Positions 16,621-24,845 of a stretch of DNA of 32,572 nucleotides are shown piece by piece. The stretch comes from Syntrophobacteraceae bacterium. GTDB taxonomy: Bacteria; Desulfobacterota; Syntrophobacteria; Syntrophobacterales; Syntrophobacteraceae. The position numbers and the translations under genes were made by a program. The notes below the pieces were generated by a model, which saw only the letters and a program-made list of their open reading frames with translations, did not search any database and was not told where the DNA came from. Within the stretch, counting starts at the first letter, position 1. Each line of letters begins with the position of its first letter. Location: NCBI GenBank assembly GCA_003165235.1, contig PLSV01000141.1, positions 19,952-52,523 of the forward strand, in the 5' to 3' direction.

Positions 16621-18062
16621 AGCCAAAGGCAAAATTCAGGAAGACCAAGATCGTTTGCACTCTCGGCCCCGCAACCATCTCCCCCGAGATGATCGCCAAG
16701 CTCATAGATGCAGGCATGGACGTGGCCCGCCTCAACTTTTCTCACGGAAGCCACGAACAGCACAGGCAGACCATCCACACCATCCGCGAGCTTTCCAGGC
16801 AGACAGGGAAGGAAATAGGCATTCTCCAGGACCTCGGTGGGCCAAAAATCAGGCTCGGTCAAGTCAGTGGCGGGAAAATGATCCTGAAGCACGGGGAGCG
16901 TGTAACGCTCGTACCGGGAGAATACGCCGACGGGGATGGTATTCCCGTGAACTATCCCGATCTGATCGAGGACATCGAGGTGGGCAATAATATTCTTCTG
17001 GCCGACGGCACAGTTCAATTGACGGTGGTGGAGAAAAGAGACAAGAGCGCCGCCTGCGAGGTCGTGGTCGGTGGAGTGATCTATTCCCGCAAGGGAGTTA
17101 ATCTGCCTTCGAGCCACTTGAGTGTGGCTGCATTTACTGAAAAAGACCGCAAAGACCTTATGGCGGGTCTGGAGGAAAAGGTCGATTTCGTCGCGCTCTC
17201 TTTTATCCGCTGCCCGGAAGACCTTAGAGATGTGCGGCAGATCATATCCCAGGCGACATACTGTCCCATGCTTATCGCCAAAATCGAAAAACCGCAGGCG
17301 GTTGAGAATTTTGAAGAGATTTTGTGCGCAGTTGACGCAGTCATGGTGGCCAGAGGAGATCTAGGGGTCGAGATGCCTCTGGAAGAGGCCCCAATGATTC
17401 AGAAAAGGATAATCAGGATAACGAGGCAGGCAGGAAAACCGGTCATAACGGCTACCCAGATGCTTGCCTCGATGCTGGAAAACCCAAGGCCGACGAGGGC
17501 TGAGGCGACCGATGTGGCAAACGCCATTCTGGATGGGACCGACGCTTTGATGCTCTCCGATGAGACCGCTATGGGGGCTTATCCGGTGGAAGCCGCTTCG
17601 ACCCTGGACCGGATAGCCATGTCCACTGAGCCTTACGTGAACGAGAGAGCCTTCCTGGAAGAGGAAACCTCGGAGATGCTGCACACTATTCCTGCAGGGA
17701 TCAGCCGCGCCGCATGTGAGTTGGCGCTCGATCTGAAAGCCGCAGCGATCTTTGCAACGTCATCCTCAGGCAGCACGGCCCGGCTGGTCGCACGGTTCCG
17801 CCCCTCGGCGTCCGTAATGGCCCTGACCGACCGCATTGTGACTCTGCGCCAGTTATCTCTTTCGTGGGGCGTAATCCCTCACCTTGTAAGCTCATTCATC
17901 GACACGGACCAGATGTTCGCATTGGCGCGCTCCTCGGCTATGGAAAAAGAAGTGGTCAAACCGGGAGACTGCATCGTTATCACGGCCGGCGTTCCGGTGG
18001 GAGTAACCGGAACGACGAATCTGCTGAAAGTGGTGGAAATCAAGAGTTCAACCGGAAATTAA
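16617..18062 (+). CDS. pyk: Pyruvate kinase
   Basis: A 481-residue pyruvate kinase catalysing phosphoenolpyruvate plus ADP to pyruvate plus ATP, the last step of glycolysis. The N-terminal KTKIVCTLGPATISPEMI and LNFSHGSHEQH, the B domain (LADGTVQLTVVEKRDKSA), the active-site Lys region MLIAKIEKPQAVENF, and MVARGDLGVEMPLEE with ITATQMLASMLENPRPTRAE are all intact. The C-terminal allosteric-type domain is present. It starts inside the last codons of pepF (4-nt overlap). It converges with chrA; only about 30 nt separate them and no clear terminator is seen. Confidence 0.97.
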   Translation: MKPKAKFRKTKIVCTLGPATISPEMIAKLIDAGMDVARLNFSHGSHEQHRQTIHTIRELSRQTGKEIGILQDLGGPKIRLGQVSGGKMILKHGERVTLVPGEYADGDGIPVNYPDLIEDIEVGNNILLADGTVQLTVVEKRDKSAACEVVVGGVIYSRKGVNLPSSHLSVAAFTEKDRKDLMAGLEEKVDFVALSFIRCPEDLRDVRQIISQATYCPMLIAKIEKPQAVENFEEILCAVDAVMVARGDLGVEMPLEEAPMIQKRIIRITRQAGKPVITATQMLASMLENPRPTRAEATDVANAILDGTDALMLSDETAMGAYPVEAASTLDRIAMSTEPYVNERAFLEEETSEMLHTIPAGISRAACELALDLKAAAIFATSSSGSTARLVARFRPSASVMALTDRIVTLRQLSLSWGVIPHLVSSFIDTDQMFALARSSAMEKEVVKPGDCIVITAGVPVGVTGTTNLLKVVEIKSSTGN

Positions 18063-18091
18063 GGCATGTTTTCAGGAAAGCCATTAAACTG

Positions 18092-19303
18092 TCATGCCAA
18101 GTAAGACCTTATCGCGCAAACCAGCAGCCCGGTGAGCGCCCCGCCGAGCACAAGCCACAAAGAGTTCAAACGAAAACGAATCAGCAGAACAGCGCTTACT
18201 AAGGCCAGCAGAGAAGTTGGCGGATCAATGACCGCGCTGCGGCCCAGACTCCATGCAACCACAGCCATAAGGGCTAGAGAGGCCACAATGACGCCATCCA
18301 AAAATGCCCCTGCAATTGCCGATCTGCGCAAGAGCGGTATGACCGGCCCGCCAATTGCGACAAGGATAAATGAAGGGAGAAAAATTCCGGCCGTGGCGAT
18401 TAATGCGCCCGGCAGGCCTGCAAGTAAATAACCGATGAAGGTCGCCGTGGTGAAGACCGGGCCAGGAGTCACCTGCCCAATGGCAATGGCGTCCAAAAGT
18501 TGTGATGTGGTCAGCCAGCGCCAATGGTCGACAAGATCAACATGCAAGAAAGCCAGCAACACATAGCCGCTCCCGAAGACTACCGAGCCGATTTTGATGA
18601 AGAAGACGAAGAGCGGCAGCAAACCGAACTCGACTTTGCCTGCAGAGTAGAGCCCTGAGGCGAAGTAAGCGGCTGCCAGAAAGGAGCAGGCCGATAGGAA
18701 CATAATCAGCATAGCTATCCAGCATCTTCGCCAATCCTGGATGAATCCTTGCCGCAATCCCATGATCAATCCGGTTCCAAAGAGCAAGACGAGCGGATTA
18801 ACCCCCAGAGAATTCAATATAATGTCAACGACAACCATTGCCGCCAGGAATTTATTCTTTACCGCAGTGCGCCCTAAACCTAAAAGGGCCTGCAAAACGA
18901 TTGCGATCACCACCGGCTTGATTCCATAAAGCAGCCAGGCAATCTGGGGAAGGTCCCCGTACTGAACGTAAGCCCAGGCAAATGCCAGGACCATGAGCAT
19001 TGCCGGAACGATAAAGCAAACGCCGGACAACAAGAGCCCCATCCAACCTTCACAGAAGTAGCCTATGAAGATCGCCATTTCCGTTGAACTGGGACCGGGG
19101 ATCAGGTTGGCTGCGCCCAACAGATCGAGGAATTTATCCCTGGGGACCCAACGGCGACGCCGGACCACCTCGTCTTCCATCATGGCGATGTGAGCCGCAG
19201 GTCCCCCAAAAGCGGTTGTTCCAAGACGGAGGAAAAAAAGGGCCAACCTGCTCAGACTTATTTTCCCCTCTGTAAGGGCCTGATCTCGATGTTCGTCATC
19301 CAT
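18092..19303 (-). CDS. chrA: Chromate transporter ChrA (two-domain CHR family)
   Basis: A 403-residue, multi-helix inner-membrane protein with the CHR duplication. The N-terminal half has LFFLRLGTTAFGGPAAHIAMM followed by LLGAANLIPGPSSTEMAIFIG. The C-terminal half repeats the pattern with FFIKIGSVVFGSGYVLLAF and LLDAIAIGQVTPGPVFTTATFIG. The long-chain form is typical of chromate-efflux proteins, though many family members have unknown substrates. The start has a weak Shine-Dalgarno. It lies 112 nt downstream of the Met-rich gene on the same strand. Confidence 0.9.
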   Translation of the reverse strand: MDDEHRDQALTEGKISLSRLALFFLRLGTTAFGGPAAHIAMMEDEVVRRRRWVPRDKFLDLLGAANLIPGPSSTEMAIFIGYFCEGWMGLLLSGVCFIVPAMLMVLAFAWAYVQYGDLPQIAWLLYGIKPVVIAIVLQALLGLGRTAVKNKFLAAMVVVDIILNSLGVNPLVLLFGTGLIMGLRQGFIQDWRRCWIAMLIMFLSACSFLAAAYFASGLYSAGKVEFGLLPLFVFFIKIGSVVFGSGYVLLAFLHVDLVDHWRWLTTSQLLDAIAIGQVTPGPVFTTATFIGYLLAGLPGALIATAGIFLPSFILVAIGGPVIPLLRRSAIAGAFLDGVIVASLALMAVVAWSLGRSAVIDPPTSLLALVSAVLLIRFRLNSLWLVLGGALTGLLVCAIRSYLA

Positions 19304-19415
19304 TACTTCAATCCGTGTCCATATTGATTGCAGTCTTTGGAGCAGTATTGGACGACAGCTAAAACCTATACCGGCAAGGACTTTAAGTTCTTATTCCGAG
19401 CTATGCAAGCTAGCA

Positions 19416-19874
19416 CTAGGAGCCCTCCAGGCCAAAGGTCACCTTTTTTTCTCCGGTCATGCACATATCAAGACCTATCGAACATACTCCAACCAAACCT
19501 TTCTTCTCGACGGCGGCGGCCGTCGCTTTCTGCGCCTCCAGCATCATTTTTGCGCCGCGTGTCACCATTGCTTTGCCTTCCGGCGCTGTGTTCCCGGTCA
19601 TCATGCTTTCACCTTTGGTCACAATGTTATAGCCTTCCGTCATCATCTTCTCGGCCGCCGTGAACTCTGCGTCTTTCATTCCTTTCCCGGCCACTATATC
19701 CATTATCATTTTGTTACCATCCATCATCTTCTTCGCGCCTTCCATTATCGCCTTCTGAGCTTCCATGGCTCCATGGTCACTTTCCGCAGCTCGTAAATAT
19801 CCAGTTGCGGCGAAAATGCCGATTGACAGGAAAACGATTAATGAAGTTGCGAGATACCTGCTGCGATTTTTCAT
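19416..19874 (-). CDS. Exported methionine-rich small protein of unknown function
   Basis: A 152-residue protein. The start at 19874 is chosen because AAAGGAGGAGATG lies just upstream; an ATG 30 nt earlier would swallow this site. A signal peptide (about 1-29, ending LRAA) predicts export to the periplasm. The mature part (about 123 residues) contains 16 methionines, many as MM pairs spaced along a probable amphipathic helix (KKMMDGNKMIMD, EKMMTEG, ESMMTGN, AKMMLEAQ). A cysteine pair (VCSIGLDMC) lies near the C-terminus. Clustered Met and Cys in an exported protein suggest soft-metal (Cu(I)/Ag(I)) or haem binding, but this is inference; I recognise no named family. It sits upstream of chrA in the same direction. 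The 286 nt on its other side (19875-20160) hold nothing recognisable. Confidence 0.75.
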   Translation of the reverse strand: MKNRSRYLATSLIVFLSIGIFAATGYLRAAESDHGAMEAQKAIMEGAKKMMDGNKMIMDIVAGKGMKDAEFTAAEKMMTEGYNIVTKGESMMTGNTAPEGKAMVTRGAKMMLEAQKATAAAVEKKGLVGVCSIGLDMCMTGEKKVTFGLEGS

Positions 19875-20160
19875 AGCAACATCTCCTCCTTTAATTTGAT
19901 GCAAAGCCGAAGCTTTATGCCAGAACTCTTTTAAAGATAATACCGGAACAAGACTCGAGGCTCAACGAGGGGGGGAATGATCTTTGCGTTTCAGGAGAAG
20001 GCATCGCCGGATTAGCCTTATCCCAGAGAAATCAGATACTTGCCAAGGCTGAACTTTTCCCGTTGCCCCCTCCCGGATGGCAGGGCGAACCAACCAGGAG
20101 GAGACGAAGGAGAGGAGAGTAAACAAGAAAGGGCAACTTAGTCACCCATAAGATCCAGTG

Positions 20161-21126
20161 CTACACATCAGCAAACGCCGTCAAGATTGCATCCTTATAA
20201 CCAGCTCTTGCAAACAGATCCGGGGCGAGCTTCTTGGCCTTCCAGAATTCCGGATCATGTGAAGGAACCACCTCGGTCCCAATCATTGACAGGACCTTGA
20301 AAACGGTGAGCGCCTCTACAGCTTGCGGGATGTCCCAGGCCAGGCCTGGAGGTATTGCGTCGAGCATGTTCTCCAAGGTATACATTGCATCGGCGGCGAG
20401 AACCAGTTGTTTGCCATCGTATGTCTTGACAGCCAGTGACTGGTGTCCTTGCGTATGGCCCGGAGTTGGGAAAGCAATCACAGTCTTGTCGCCAAACACG
20501 TCGAAGATACCGTCGACCGTCTTGATGTTAAGCTGGCTCAGCGTTTTGAAGTCGTCGGGGATGTAGGCCGTTTTCTTCCCGGAAGCTACGGCGTTCTTGA
20601 TTATTTCAAGTTCCTTGGCCTGCAAATAAATAGGAACGTCGGTGCCCACGAAGTTGTCGATGGCCCCGGCATGATCCAGGTGCCCGTGGCTGAGAACCAC
20701 GGCTTTGAGCTTCTGAGGGGACAGCCCCAGTTTTTTTATCTGAACTTTGAACTCCTCGTAGTCCGCCATGACAGGATAGTAGGCGGCAGTAACATCCTTG
20801 CCCCAGTAGCCGACGGGGTCCTTTGCGCACATGGCGTTGTCTCCCGTGTCAAAAGCTATCCAGTCGTCACCATGCCTCAGGACGAAGAAAGTCACAGGGA
20901 TGTTCATGGGCGTCCCTACGCGGGTATCCTTCAACATATACTGCGTCTGGGTTTTCAAAATTCCGCATACAAACGGGTAAGCCTTTACTCCCTTGGCTGA
21001 ACCAGGTGCGGACTTTTTCTTTTTGGCCTGTGCTTCGGGCGCAAAACTGAGCGCACCGACCGAAGCAACTCCAGCTCCCAGAGCCGCAAACCTCAGTAGG
21101 TTCCTACGGGAAATCTCATTTGACAT
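20161..21126 (-). CDS. Tat-exported metallo-beta-lactamase-fold hydrolase (lactonase-like)
   Basis: A 321-residue MBL-fold protein. The N-terminus has a twin-arginine signal (S-R-R-N-L-L-R-F followed by an Ala-rich segment ending EAQA), so it should be folded in the cytoplasm with its metals and exported. The metal motif HGHLDH is in VVLSHGHLDHAGAID (H147, H149, D151, H152), with further ligands in FPTPGHTQGHQSL and VLAADAMY. The domain order resembles the AttM/AiiA N-acyl-homoserine-lactone lactonase group, but substrates in this group vary widely and export is unusual for a quorum-quenching enzyme. AAGGAG precedes the ATG by 8 nt. It lies downstream of the abf operon on the same strand, with 253 nt between. 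Confidence 0.85.
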   Translation of the reverse strand: MSNEISRRNLLRFAALGAGVASVGALSFAPEAQAKKKKSAPGSAKGVKAYPFVCGILKTQTQYMLKDTRVGTPMNIPVTFFVLRHGDDWIAFDTGDNAMCAKDPVGYWGKDVTAAYYPVMADYEEFKVQIKKLGLSPQKLKAVVLSHGHLDHAGAIDNFVGTDVPIYLQAKELEIIKNAVASGKKTAYIPDDFKTLSQLNIKTVDGIFDVFGDKTVIAFPTPGHTQGHQSLAVKTYDGKQLVLAADAMYTLENMLDAIPPGLAWDIPQAVEALTVFKVLSMIGTEVVPSHDPEFWKAKKLAPDLFARAGYKDAILTAFADV

Positions 21127-21167
21127 GGACCGGGCTCCTTTCTATGTTCATTCGGGACTTGGGTAAG

Positions 21168-21185
21168 GCCTCGTGCGTACGAGGC
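21168..21185 (-). terminator. Hairpin downstream of abfT (weak terminator or operator)
   Basis: GCCTCGT (21168-21174) and ACGAGGC (21179-21185) form a 7-bp perfect stem with a 4-nt loop between abfT and the lactonase-like gene. No U-tract follows on the minus strand, so intrinsic termination is uncertain. Confidence 0.35.
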
Positions 21186-21379
21186 GGCGAAGCTTTGTCG
21201 TTACTGCTCTCAATTGTTCAGCCAGGTCCTCTCAGGAGGGGTCTATCTCGATTGCTGCAAACGCCTGGCGAGCACCTCTCCGGAAACGGCCGCCAATCTG
21301 AGAGCACCAGAACCTGCTACCGGGTGTTACGTTCCATTATTCGTGCCGCCGCATCACCTCCTCCGGGTTGAGTCAAACC

Positions 21380-22681
21380 TCAACGGCCGCATCCATACAG
21401 CTTCCTGCAGTCATCGCGCAGTTGGTCCCTGAAATCCGGATGCGCGATTTCGATCAAGGTCTCACACCTCTGCCTGAGTGTCTTGCCGCGAAGCGCGGCG
21501 ATTCCAAATTCGGTCGCCACATAATCGACGTCGTAGCGGGAGGTGGTGACCGCCGAGCCGGGCTGCAAGCAGGCGACTATCCGCGATTGAGTCCCCTTGG
21601 ACGCCGTGGACGGCAGAGCGATGATACTCCTGCCTCCCCTTGAGCGGGACGCGCCTCGCACAAAGTCCACCTGGCCTCCGACTCCGCTATATTGCATCGG
21701 ACCCAGGGTAGTCGCAGCCACCTGCCCCATTGAATCCACGGCCAGCGCAGAGTTGATCGCAACCATGTTGTCATTTTGGGCAATTCTGAATGGATCGTTC
21801 ACAAAATCCACCGGGTAGGCTTCGATCATGGTGTTGTCGTTTAGCCACTCGTAAAATGCAGCAGTCCCCATGGCGAAGGTAATTACAATCTTACCGGTCA
21901 GAAAAGTCTTCCTGCGGCATGTGATGACCCCGGAGTTTACAAGGTTCATGGCGCCATCCGAGATCATCTCGGAGTGGACTCCAAGATCATTCTTTTCGCC
22001 GAGGTAGCTCAAGACCGCATCCGGAAGGGCACCTATGCCAAGCTGCAGGCAATCTCCGTCCTTTATCAGGCTTGCCACATGGCCGCCGATCGCCTTCTCG
22101 GTTTCCCCCAGCTTAGGAGGGGCAAGTTCGATAAGAGGGTCCCCTGTAGGAACAAAGTAATCTATGTCCGTCGCATGCAGGCAGGATTCCCCGCCCACCC
22201 GCGGCATATTGGGGTTGACGGCGGCTATCACTGTTTTGGCGCTCAAAGCCGCCTGCTTGGTGTAATCCACCGAAATGCCCATGCAAAAAAAACCGAGTTT
22301 GTCAGGGGGTGAAACAGTTATGAGCGCCACATCCACCGGCAGTATTTCATCTCTGAACAGTCTCGGGATTTCGCTGAAAAAGCAGGGTGTGTAGTCGCCG
22401 CGCCCGTCATTGACTGCCTTTCGGGTCGTGGCCCCCACAAACAGAGAGTTGTGCCGGAAAGCCGCTGCATATTCCGGAAGGCAGTAGCGCGCGCTTCCCA
22501 TGGCCACCATGTGGACAATCTCGACCCTCTCGAGTTCATCCGCCCGCGCAACCATCGCCTCAACCAGAGACTTCGGTTCGCCGCAGGCGTGAGCGAGCAC
22601 CACGCGGTCACCGGATTTGATTGCTTTTACGGCTTCCGAAGCGGTTGTCAAATGCTGGTCGTAGTGATCATGCCACTTCAT
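21380..22681 (-). CDS. abfT: 4-hydroxybutyrate CoA-transferase
   Basis: A 433-residue class I CoA-transferase (acetyl-CoA hydrolase/transferase family). It transfers CoA from acetyl-CoA (or butyryl-CoA) to 4-hydroxybutyrate, giving the substrate of AbfD. The catalytic Glu lies in LGVHSEMISDG, and counting from the chosen start it is residue 238, the number known for characterised 4-hydroxybutyrate CoA-transferases. The CoA-binding loops (LQLGIGALPDAV; YSGVGGQVDFVRGA) are intact. The start at 22681 follows GAGAGGAGG; it overlaps the end of the CGGC gene by 14 nt, indicating translational coupling. Substrate assignment relies on the family plus the adjacent AbfD. Confidence 0.88.
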   Translation of the reverse strand: MKWHDHYDQHLTTASEAVKAIKSGDRVVLAHACGEPKSLVEAMVARADELERVEIVHMVAMGSARYCLPEYAAAFRHNSLFVGATTRKAVNDGRGDYTPCFFSEIPRLFRDEILPVDVALITVSPPDKLGFFCMGISVDYTKQAALSAKTVIAAVNPNMPRVGGESCLHATDIDYFVPTGDPLIELAPPKLGETEKAIGGHVASLIKDGDCLQLGIGALPDAVLSYLGEKNDLGVHSEMISDGAMNLVNSGVITCRRKTFLTGKIVITFAMGTAAFYEWLNDNTMIEAYPVDFVNDPFRIAQNDNMVAINSALAVDSMGQVAATTLGPMQYSGVGGQVDFVRGASRSRGGRSIIALPSTASKGTQSRIVACLQPGSAVTTSRYDVDYVATEFGIAALRGKTLRQRCETLIEIAHPDFRDQLRDDCRKLYGCGR

Positions 22682-22997
22682 GAGGATTCCTCCTCTCAAA
22701 GAATTCTTTAATCTTTAAGGCGACAACTGCCGCCAGCTCATTTTCAGAAACCGATTCCAAGTCGACAACCGGCCCGCTCACGACAATCCATTTCAACGCC
22801 AGACTTCGTGTTGCCAGCTGGTCGGCGCAGGCCACCGGGCACCCGCAGACCAGGATGCCCAAGTCCCACTTTTCCGTGCTGCAGCCGATGGCTAAGCGCA
22901 AATCCCCGTCAAGCTTTTTTTCCAGTTCATCAACGAACCTTGAGCGCTCTATCTGCGGATTGCATCCACCACAGTACCTGACGCCTATCCGTTTCAT
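22668..22997 (-). CDS. Small six-cysteine CGGC protein, possible Fe-S or redox accessory
   Basis: A 109-residue protein starting MKRIGVRYCGGCNPQIERSR. Cysteines are at 9, 12, 39, 51, 53 and 57, including a CxxC near the N-terminus and a CGCPVAC cluster in the middle. This arrangement suggests metal or Fe-S binding, or a thiol-redox role. Small proteins beginning with a YCGGCNP motif occur in anaerobes, but I know of no assigned function. The start overlaps the nfu stop by 1 nt (TAATG) and the 3' end overlaps abfT by 14 nt, so it is firmly part of the operon. Being sandwiched between an Fe-S carrier and the CoA-transferase points to a service role for the AbfD Fe-S flavoenzyme; that is inference. 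Confidence 0.75.
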   Translation of the reverse strand: MKRIGVRYCGGCNPQIERSRFVDELEKKLDGDLRLAIGCSTEKWDLGILVCGCPVACADQLATRSLALKWIVVSGPVVDLESVSENELAAVVALKIKEFFERRNPHEVA

Positions 22998-23287
22998 TAA
23001 CCGGGACTCACGCCTTTTCTCAAAAGTCTCAAAGCATCCTGGATCAGTTCGTCGCTGACCGATTGGGTCACGGAAATTTCCGTGACCCCAGGGACCTTTT
23101 CTTTTAACACTGCCTCTATCAGGTTTTCTAAAGTCAAGTGGGAAGCCGGACATGTGGCGCATTCTCCAATGAGCCGCACCCGCACCTTTCCATCGTCCGA
23201 GACCCCAAGCAGTTCGATGTCGCCTCCGTGAGCCTGGAGCTGCGGTCGAATTTCCGTTTCGATAATGTTCTCGATGGTCTGATACAT
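22997..23287 (-). CDS. Nfu-type Fe-S cluster carrier (NifU C-terminal domain)
   Basis: A 96-residue single-domain Nfu protein. The start at 23287 follows GGAGGG by 6 nt. It has the family core HGGDIELLGV, then IGECATCPASHLTLENLIE with the cluster-binding CxxC (C43, C46). Nfu domains hold a 4Fe-4S cluster between two monomers and deliver it to target enzymes. Placement 24 nt after abfD, which encodes a 4Fe-4S enzyme with an unusual His ligand, suggests dedicated maturation of AbfD. Without the NifU scaffold domains it must receive clusters from a general assembly system encoded elsewhere. Confidence 0.92.
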   Translation of the reverse strand: MYQTIENIIETEIRPQLQAHGGDIELLGVSDDGKVRVRLIGECATCPASHLTLENLIEAVLKEKVPGVTEISVTQSVSDELIQDALRLLRKGVSPG

Positions 23288-23311
23288 CCGGCTTCCCTCC
23301 GTACAAGCCAA

Positions 23312-24763
23312 TTATTCCTTGATCCCGGCCAGTTCTTTTGCGAGATTCTTTTTGTGCGCGAGATTGCCCTGGCGGGAGATCATGATCCTCTGGGCCTGAG
23401 GTGAACCGGCGCCGTGCATCGATTCAGTCCGGTAGCCAACAGCCGCTGTTCCCAGCGTGATGTTCTCGATGAGCCTCAGGATTCGCATCCTGTGTTCGGT
23501 CGGGACCGAAGCTACGCCACGGAAATACTTCTCGACCACCTTGCCGATTTTCGCATCTTTCAAGTCTTTCTCGGAGGGCATGGTCACCATGATCCCGCCT
23601 GCGATATCTTCGGCCAGGCGCGCTATTTCATACGGAAAACGGGTAACGTTCTGTTTGCAGACGTTGGCCAGCAACATGTTTATCAGGTAGTTTCCTGAGG
23701 CCGTCTTGGCGCCTTCCGCCGAACAGGCTATGCCGCAGGCATAAAGAGTCTCATTGAGATGCATCATTTCGATGAGCTTATCTTTGATATGGGAGGCCTT
23801 CATTGCGCCGTTATAGTCGGCGGCCAGCGCCGCTGCGCCGATGAGGACATCACCCACACCCACCTTGCAGCCGCCATAGCTCTGGCGGTGGTATCCGGCG
23901 AAACGTTCGACAAGGGCGCCGCTGAACTCATACTCACCGGCCATAAAAACATCTTCCCACGGGATGAACACGTCGTCGAAAACCATCAGGGCTTCATGTC
24001 CCCCGTACTGGCTGTTGCCGACATCTATCGGGCTGCCCTCCAATTTACGGGTATCGCAGGACTGGCGGCCGTAAATGTATGAGATGCCCTCCGCATCGGC
24101 CGGAGCGACGAAGGAGACGGCGTAGTCGGCGTCCTCTTTGGCCATGGTCATGGTAGGCATGACCAGAATCCAGTGTGAGTTGACCGCCCCGGTCTGGTGC
24201 GCTTTTGCACCGCGTACGACAATGCCGTCCGCTTTCCTCTCCGCAATGCGCACGAAAAGATCGGGATCCGCCTGTTTGTGTGGAGGCAGTCCGCGGTCGC
24301 CCTTCGGGTCGGTCATTGCTCCGTCCACCGTTAGATCTTCTTCCTGCATCATCAGGAGGAACTTATTGAAGCGCTTATGATATTTCGTGCCCAGCTTCTG
24401 ATCCATTTCGAAGGTGACACTGTCCACGGCGTTAATCGCGTCCATTCCGACACACCTCTGGAAGCATGCTCCTGACTTCTGCCCCAGAAGGCGCTGCATT
24501 TTCACCTTCCTGACCAGGTCATCGGTGCTCCTGTGCAGATGGCAGAACCGATTGATTTTGTTGCCGGTCAGATGGGAAGTTGCAGTCATGAGGTCCTCAT
24601 ACTGAGGGTCCTGGGCAAGAGCATATGTAAGTTTCACCGAATTCATGGAGGGCCGGATGATCGGATGATCAACCGGGCTCTTCACCAGTTCCCCCATCAG
24701 GTAGACCTTCAGATTCAATTTGCGTAAACTCTCTTCGTACTGTTCACCTGTCATCAGCGCCAT
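23312..24763 (-). CDS. abfD: 4-hydroxybutyryl-CoA dehydratase / vinylacetyl-CoA delta-isomerase
   Basis: A 483-residue FAD and 4Fe-4S radical enzyme that dehydrates 4-hydroxybutyryl-CoA to crotonyl-CoA. The start at 24763 (MALMTGEQYEESLRKLN) matches the N-terminus of the Clostridium aminobutyricum enzyme as I remember it and has AAGGA upstream; earlier in-frame codons add an unrelated 35 residues. Cluster ligands known for the family are all present: Cys100 and Cys104 (SGACFQRCVGMDA), His292 and Cys299 (YHRQSYGGCK). The neighbouring active-site Tyr296, Lys300 and Glu257 are also kept. The sequence therefore predicts a true dehydratase, not a 4-hydroxyphenylacetate hydroxylase-like monooxygenase relative. 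It is the second gene of a sigma-54-controlled operon, 82 nt after the permease. Confidence 0.95.
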   Translation of the reverse strand: MALMTGEQYEESLRKLNLKVYLMGELVKSPVDHPIIRPSMNSVKLTYALAQDPQYEDLMTATSHLTGNKINRFCHLHRSTDDLVRKVKMQRLLGQKSGACFQRCVGMDAINAVDSVTFEMDQKLGTKYHKRFNKFLLMMQEEDLTVDGAMTDPKGDRGLPPHKQADPDLFVRIAERKADGIVVRGAKAHQTGAVNSHWILVMPTMTMAKEDADYAVSFVAPADAEGISYIYGRQSCDTRKLEGSPIDVGNSQYGGHEALMVFDDVFIPWEDVFMAGEYEFSGALVERFAGYHRQSYGGCKVGVGDVLIGAAALAADYNGAMKASHIKDKLIEMMHLNETLYACGIACSAEGAKTASGNYLINMLLANVCKQNVTRFPYEIARLAEDIAGGIMVTMPSEKDLKDAKIGKVVEKYFRGVASVPTEHRMRILRLIENITLGTAAVGYRTESMHGAGSPQAQRIMISRQGNLAHKKNLAKELAGIKE

Positions 24764-24845
24764 TTCTTTTTTCCTTACCTTTCCTTTCAAATTAGCGTGA
24801 GCCTCAGTAATCGACCCACTCGTTGGAACTTCATTGAAACCTATA

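Noticed and set aside
18063-18098. GGCATG / CATGCC pair between pyk and chrA, considered as a terminator
   Set aside because: A 6-bp stem with a loop of about 24 nt, reaching into the end of chrA, and no U-tract.
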